The notes under the pieces are model-generated. The model did not search any database. It was not told where the DNA came from and saw only the letters and a program-made list of their open reading frames with translations. 64,000 nt of DNA from Corella eumyota (Eukaryota > Chordata > Ascidiacea > Phlebobranchia > Corellidae): the NCBI GenBank assembly GCA_963082875.1, contig OY720100.1:15648591-15712590 (forward strand), read 5' to 3'. Every line of letters begins with the position of its first letter. Within the stretch, counting starts at the first letter, position 1. This document shows positions 58,301 to 64,000 of this stretch, in pieces. The position numbers were made by a program, and so were the translations under genes.

Positions 58301-61300
58301 ACATGGTTGTTTACATTTTGACAAATGGTTGTTTACATTTTTACACATAGTTGTTTATATTTTTACACATAGTTGTTTATATTTTACACAGGGTTTTTTA
58401 CATTTTTACACATGGTTTTATACATTTTCACACATGGTTGTTTACATTTTGACAAATGGTTGTTTACATTTTTACACATAGTTGTTTATATTTTTACACA
58501 TAGTTGTTTATATTTTACACAGGGTTTTTTACATTTTTACACATGGTTTTATACATTTTCACACATGGTTGTTTACATTTTGACAAATGGTTGTTTACAT
58601 TTTTACACATAGTTGTTTATATTTTTACACATAGTTGTTTATATTTTACACAGGGTTTTTTACATTTTTACACATGGTTTTATACATTTTCACACATGGT
58701 TGTTTACATTTTGACAAATGGTTGTTTACATTTTTACACATAGTTGTTTATATTTTTACACATAGTTGTTTATATTTTACACAGGGTTTTTTACATTTTT
58801 ACACATGGTTTTATACATTTTCACACATGGTTGTTTACATTTTGACAAATGGTTGTTTACATTTTTACACATAGTTGTTTATATTTTTACACAGGGTTTT
58901 TTACATTTTTCCCCCCTTTTTTTATACATTTTTACACATGTTTATTTACATTGTTACACAAGGTTTTGTACTATTCTACACATGGTTTTATACATTTTTA
59001 AACAAGGTTCTTTACATTGTTTTATAGCTGTCTTTAACATGGTCACAGAACCTAATTTTTTTACCTTTGCTTTTCTTTTCTTCCCACTACTGGGTTCATC
59101 TTCAGCAGCCCTCGTCAACAAACGATCGGCAAGATTTCGATTTACTTTCGGTAATTTCTACAAAAAATCATAATTTCCCAAGAAATGGACAAATTTTGAA
59201 TTAATTTATTGTGTATATTGCTTAAAAATATTTTATTTTTACCTTAACTATGACTCTATTTGTCCTCCCTTCTTCAATTTTCTCTTCTATTTTTTTCTTT
59301 CGATATTCTCTAAAATTTTAAAAGATTTTAATTTTAATTTTTCAAAAAAATATGCTAAATTTATTTGTACCAAATCATTAATGTAATATTGCTTATTATA
59401 TATAGATCTTAATTACATTTAAATAATAAACTTTAAATTTTAAGTTACACTAGTATTTTTACCAACAGCTGCACCAATCTACCAATATTGGGTTTGGTGA
59501 CCATGCCATAACATACTTAAAATCTTTATGTAAACATTAATACTTTTGGCATGTTTTAAATCATTAAATTGATTTTTTCATTTTTTCCTGTCGCATTGTT
59601 GTAATATTTATTGTATATCGTATTTATTATTTACTTTTATCAATGTGCGAAAAAACAAAATAAAATAAATATATATATGTATAATAAAACTAAAGTACCA
59701 TTTGTTTTAATATTAAAGTTATGTAGTTACTTACTTATATGCGAAGGGATTAGCAATGGCAAGGGCTTTGTGGTAAAGTCTTATGTCAACAAAATAACCA
59801 TGCATATAAGCTCTTAATAATGAAGTTCCTATCAGATTGCTTAAACCTAAAACAAAAAAATAATTTTCAAAACACAAAAAATACGATTTGTTCTACTGAG
59901 CGGCATAGTAGAATGGCTCAAACACTTTGCTACACTACAGAAGGTCCTGGGTTTGATCCCCACTGCTTTTAGGCCATAGCACACTTAAATAAAATACTAC
60001 AAACAGTGTGAAAGCAATTATAATCTATAATATCCCAAAATGCCAAAGGTAATTTCAAACTAAGTCTGAGTAACTAATGTTACTCTATGTTTAGACTGTA
60101 AGTCAGTGTGCCCTTCATATATTGAGAATATAAATAAAAACAAAAGCTTTAAACCAAGATAACTTACCTAAATCATCAACATCTTTCTTAGTGAGAAATT
60201 TGTAATCGTCGTAAATTTCTTGTTGTGGATTTTCTTCCATTTCTTCAGTTAAACTATCCAGGAATGAACACCATTTTGGTGCTGGGCCTAACATCTTTAA
60301 TTAATAAATTAATTGTTATATAAAAAATCTAGACATGATGCATTAGGTTATAAAAAAGAAAAATGTAAACAAATATTTTTTGTAATTATTATTTATCCTT
60401 GATGTGAAAAGGTTGACTCCACATCCGAAACATAGAGTTACATTTGTTACTCCGATCGAGTCTAGAGTTGACTTAGGCAGTTTGGAATATTATTGATTAT
60501 AATTTTGCAGATAATTAAGCTGCTTATTAAGTATTGATTCAGCAGAAATTTATAACATTTATAGTGTCTTACTCAAGAGCACTACAGCTTGAAAACAGTG
60601 AGGATCAAACCCAGGACCTCAAGTAGTAGAACAAAGTGTTCTGACCATTACACCATACCAGTACTAACTGGTAAGGCTTATTTAATTCAGGAACATATAA
60701 ATATTAAAAAAAGCCTTCTAATTTAAATAATAAATAAAAGTTAATACTTACTGGAATGAAATAAGTGTGAATTTTAGGGCTCTCATTGGCAAGGAAAAAT
60801 AATCCAGAATTGTCACAAACATGTAAGTTATTAATATCTGATTCAATTTCTACTGCAGTTACTGGTTCACCCTGTTTTAATACAAGCAAATGTAAAGAAG
60901 ATTTTTTAAAGTAAATTTTAAATAAAAATGAAATTTACAACTTTAAAAAATAAAAATATTTAAATTAAAAAAAAGATATTGTCAAATAATATGAACCTAA
61001 CTTAAAAATAATGCTGTAAAAACAATTTAAGACTGAATTAGGGTAAAAACTGGCATACCCTATGTTTAGGCTTTAAAAAAATTCATTTTAAAATAGATTT
61101 ACATTTTTTTCACTCCATAATTTCACAGCTCTAGCATCAGATGAGATGACAACTTGGTTTTCAGGATTGAAGGCAATAGAATGGATTGGTAAATCATATC
61201 TGTGATCTTTCACTAGATAGGGTTTGTTACTTCTTACATCATACAACATCACCTGAAAAATAAAAAATTGTAATTATTTCAAGGTTTTATTCTTTAATAG

Positions 61301-63667
61301 TTTTTTTTTGTATATATCTTTATCCTCAATGTGGGAAAGTCGAATGCGCGACATAAACATAGAGTAACATCAGTTACTCCGACCCAGTCTCGAGTTGCCT
61401 GTGGCAGTTTGGGATATTATAGAATATAATTGCCCGATAATTAAGTTGCTAATTAAGTGCTGGTTTAGCAGGAGTTCATACTGTTTATAGCGCCTTACTC
61501 AAGGGCGCTACAGCAGGAAATCAGTGGGGATTGAACCCACGACCTAATGTGTGGTGTAGCAAGTGTTCTTACCACTACACTACACACACAAAAACATATA
61601 CAAAAAAAAATACTTGAACAAAACTTGTAAAGTCAACCCAATCTGGGTCAGAGTAACTTATGTTACTTATGTTCAGGCCAGAAAGTTAGCCTTTTAATAC
61701 CAGTAAAAAACAATATTTTTAAAACTTACATGCCCAGTACTAGTTCCTACTGCCATCTGTAGTGAAGACTTGTATTTCAATGCTGTGATTTTTGGGAGGG
61801 TATTGCTGTAACACATTCGAATTTAAATTAAATTTTTAATTTAGTTAAATAAAAATTTTAGATAACAAAGAAATGTAAAATCAAATAAAAAACAATCATG
61901 GTTGGCAACATAGCATGGCTGTTAAATTTATACACATGGCTGTTTTTAAACATAATTTTAAAATAGTTTTTTACATTTTTACACATAGTTTTAAACATTT
62001 TTTCACATGGCTTTTTACGTTTTCACACATGGTTATTTACATTTTTACACATAGTATTATATATTTTTACACATGGTTATTTACACTTTTACACATAGTT
62101 TTTGACACTTTTACACATAGTTTTTTACATTTTTACACATAGTTTTTTACATTTTTACACATAGTTTTTTACATTTTTACACATGGTTTTTTACATTTTC
62201 ACACATGGTTATTTACATTTTTACACATAGTTTTTTACATTTTTACACATAGTTTTTTACATTTTTACACATAGTTTTATACATTTTTACACATGGTTTT
62301 AAACATTTTTTCACATGGTTTTTTACATTTTCACACATGGTTATTTACATTTTTACACATAGTATTATATATTTTTACACATGGTTTTTCACATTTTTAC
62401 ACATGTTTTTTTTACATTTTTACACATGGTTATTTACATTTTTACACATGGTTATTTACACTTTTACACATAGTTTTTGACACTTTTACACATAGTTTTT
62501 TACATTTTTACACATAGTTTTTTACATTTTTACACATAGTTTTTTACATTTTTACACATAGTTTTATACATTTTTACACATGGTTTTAAACATTTTTTCA
62601 CATGGTTTTTTACATTTTCACACATGGTTATTTACATTTTTACACATAGTATTATATATTTTTACACATGGTTTTTCACATTTTTACACATGTTTTTTTA
62701 CATTTTTACACATGGTTATTTACACTTTTACACATAGTTTTTGACACTTTTACACATAGTTTTTTACATTTTTACACATAGTTTTTAACATTTTTACATA
62801 TAGTTTTTTACATTTTTACACATAGTTTTATACATTTTTACACATAGTTTTATACATTTTTACACATAGTTTTATACATTTTTACACATGGTTTTAAACA
62901 TTTTTTCACATGGTTTTATACATTTTCACACATGGTTATTTACATTTTTACACATGGTTTTTCACATTTTTACACATGTTTTTTTACATTTTTACACATG
63001 GTTTTAAACATTTTTTCACATGGTTTTATACATTTTCACACATGGTTATTTACATTTTTACACATGGTTTTTCACATTTTTACACATGTTTTTTTACATT
63101 TTTACACATGGTTATTTACATTTTTACACATAGTTTTTTACATTTTTAGACATAGTTTTTTACGTTTTCACACATGGTTATTTACATTTTTACACATAGT
63201 TTTTGACATATTTTCCATGTTTTTTCGCGTTTTTTTACACAGTTTTTGACAATTTTACACATGGTTTGGGAATTTTTCACATTGTTTTTGACATGTTTTA
63301 CAAGCTTTTATAGTATATAAATACATGTTCACTTACTCATCCAAGTAAGAGCTAAGATTAGCAGCACAGTCGAGTATTCCAACTCTAGTTTTATCTCTTG
63401 GATCCCAGCATTCAACTTTCCCATCTATCCCTCCTGCTAAGACTAACTGGTGATCAGGGTTTATTGTGCATGTGTTTAACTCTCTGTTGAAGTAAAAAAT
63501 TTGGGAAGTAAATATTTTTGTTTCATAAAAATTTTGATGAAACCAATTTTAAATTTGACAATAAAAAACATTTTATTTTTTAATAAATGGTAAAATCTTA
63601 CTCAGATTGGGTGACATAAGATTGTAAAAATCTTCCTTGGTCTAAATTTATTCGATAAATTTCAGGT
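55304..63667 (-). CDS. NOL10: NOL10, nucleolar WD-repeat protein (5' exons outside the window)
   Basis: Fourteen exons: 63667-63602, 63483-63337, 61805-61730, 61252-61103, 60871-60752, 60294-60168, 59846-59735, 59309-59243, 59157-59065, 57530-57363, 56448-56365, 56055-55904, 55615-55507, 55429-55304. They give 531 complete C-terminal residues; human NOL10 has 688, so roughly the first 190 are off the right edge. NOL10 (yeast Enp2) is a 90S pre-ribosome factor of the nucleolus. Matches: [123 protein letters not shown], and the NUC153 segment [20 protein letters not shown]. The C-terminus is Lys/Arg-rich and ends KQDPFFKR. Two introns are minisatellite-filled; others carry SINEs. Confidence 0.96.
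55717..55885 (+). repeat. SINE fragment (body and tail)
   Basis: Plus-strand partial copy between NOL10 exons 12 and 13, opposite to the gene; head absent. Confidence 0.85.
56145..56330 (-). repeat. Degenerate SINE
   Basis: CCCAGTCTAAAGTTGCCTTC and AGTGGGGATTAAACCCCAGA mark the tail and B-box region of an old minus-strand copy in a NOL10 intron. Confidence 0.6.
56641..56910 (+). repeat. SINE, full length
   Basis: Plus-strand copy in the NOL10 intron between exons 10 and 11, opposite to the gene and facing the copy at 57047. Confidence 0.92.
57047..57326 (-). repeat. SINE, full length
   Basis: Well-preserved minus-strand copy 137 bp from the plus-strand copy above, same NOL10 intron. Confidence 0.93.
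57551..59020. repeat. 22-bp minisatellite with 131-bp higher-order unit
   Basis: Monomers of about 22 bp built on TTTACATTTTTACACATAGT fill the NOL10 intron 57531-59064 almost completely. Six monomers (20, 22, 23, 22, 22 and 22 bp) form a 131-bp unit repeated nearly identically, with unit starts near 58111, 58242, 58373, 58504, 58635 and 58766. A 263-bp segment is also duplicated at 57738 and 58001. The right end is degenerate. Confidence 0.95.
59900..60132 (+). repeat. SINE, diverged
   Basis: Plus-strand copy in the NOL10 intron between exons 6 and 7; B box GGTTTGATCCC, body shortened. Confidence 0.8.
60390..60663 (-). repeat. SINE, diverged full-length copy
   Basis: Minus-strand copy in the NOL10 intron between exons 5 and 6; tail TTTATCCTTGATGTG, head ending in ACACCATACCAG. 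Confidence 0.88.
61317..61588 (-). repeat. SINE, near full length
   Basis: Well-preserved minus-strand copy in the NOL10 intron between exons 3 and 4, lacking only the last bases of the head. Confidence 0.92.
61631..61707 (+). repeat. SINE tail fragment
   Basis: Plus-strand remnant with CTGGGTCAGAGTAACTTATG and GTTCAGGCC, next to the minus-strand copy. Confidence 0.65.
61926..63300. repeat. Second 22-bp minisatellite, same monomer family
   Basis: Monomers built on TTTACATTTTTACACATAGT and ATGGTTATTTACATTTTT fill the NOL10 intron 61806-63336. A looser higher-order pattern of about 285-300 bp is marked by TTTTAAACATTTTTTCACAT recurring near 61981, 62297, 62583, 62891 and 63002. The monomer and orientation match the array at 57551-59020. 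Confidence 0.93.
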
Positions 63668-63726
63668 CTGAAAATACAAAATAATTAACATTAACCATGA
63701 TATATATATATGTATATTTTTGTTTA

Positions 63727-64000
63727 TATCTTTATCCTCGATGTGGGAAAATTGAATGCGTGACCTAAACATAGAGTAACAACTGTTATTCCGACCCAGT
63801 CTCGAGTTGCTTGTGACAGTTTGAGATATTATAGATTGTAATCGCCGATAATTATACTGCTGATTAAGTGCTAGCTCAGCAAGAGTTTATATTGTTTATA
63901 GTGCCTTACTCAGGGGCGCTACAGCATGAGATCAGTGGGGATTGAACCCACGATCTCATGTGTGGTGTAGCAATGTTCTTACCACTACACCACGCTGCCG
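63727..64000 (-). repeat. SINE reaching the right edge
   Basis: Minus-strand copy, tail at 63727, head running to CACCACGCTGCCG at the last base. In a NOL10 intron. Confidence 0.92.

Noticed and set aside
57551-59020. CRISPR-like regular repeats
   Set aside because: Direct tandem monomers with no unique spacers, in a eukaryotic intron; a minisatellite.
57738-59173. Series of plus-strand open frames of 72-135 codons rich in Phe, His and Thr
   Set aside because: They are translations of the 22-bp minisatellite, antisense to NOL10 and inside one of its introns. Three monomers make a multiple of three, which keeps frames open without selection.
61915-63249. Similar plus-strand Phe/His-rich open frames
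   Set aside because: Same cause: the second minisatellite array in another NOL10 intron.

Overview
The window reads as nuclear DNA of an ascidian tunicate, most likely Ciona or a close relative. It is AT-rich and gene-dense, with short GT-AG introns. The proteins are deuterostome orthologues (SCFD1, TTLL11, CFAP52, ANKRD66, AP-2, NOL10). One tRNA-derived SINE family recurs in more than twenty copies, and there is a miR-124 cluster. The species call is inference. Exon models were built by hand from splice sites and reading phase. The coding length of every complete multi-exon model is a multiple of three.

Layout from left to right. 1-751 (+): last two exons of an unrecognised coiled-coil protein. 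2239-7078 (-): an endosomal Qa-SNARE of the syntaxin 7/12 type, with a duplicated, apparently mutually exclusive SNARE exon. 8173-10059 (+): the SM protein SCFD1/Sly1, coding sequence intronless, divergent from the syntaxin. 11171-16929 (+): TTLL11, a tubulin polyglutamylase, 14 exons. 17.1-21.1 kb: no protein gene seen. 21.1-24.6 kb (+): probable pri-miR-124 transcript with three miR-124 hairpins in its second intron. 25025-29504 (-): an unrecognised 1172-residue basic, serine-rich protein. 30787-35783 (+): CFAP52, 12 exons, head to head with the previous gene. 37400-40626 (-): a one-CUB-domain type I membrane protein whose last codons lie in a SINE. 41895-43525 (+): ANKRD66. 44066-48485 (-): an AP-2 transcription factor. 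49432-53048 (-): a relaxin-receptor-like GPCR with LDLa modules. 55304 to the right edge (-): NOL10, lacking its 5' exons, with two introns filled by 22-bp minisatellites.

There is no operon-like logic. Two loose themes are vesicle fusion (syntaxin 7/12 and SCFD1, divergent neighbours) and cilia/axonemal microtubules (TTLL11, CFAP52).

The main items for a second look are: the paired SNARE exons, where double inclusion or double skipping each gives an immediate stop; the triple miR-124 cluster; a SINE that supplies the C-terminus, stop codon and poly(A) signal of the CUB gene; a 21-bp in-frame repeat that triplicates a splice donor; a 412-bp foldback element with 9-bp target duplication in an AP-2 intron; the twin minisatellite introns of NOL10; and strong over-representation of the palindrome TGACGTCA.
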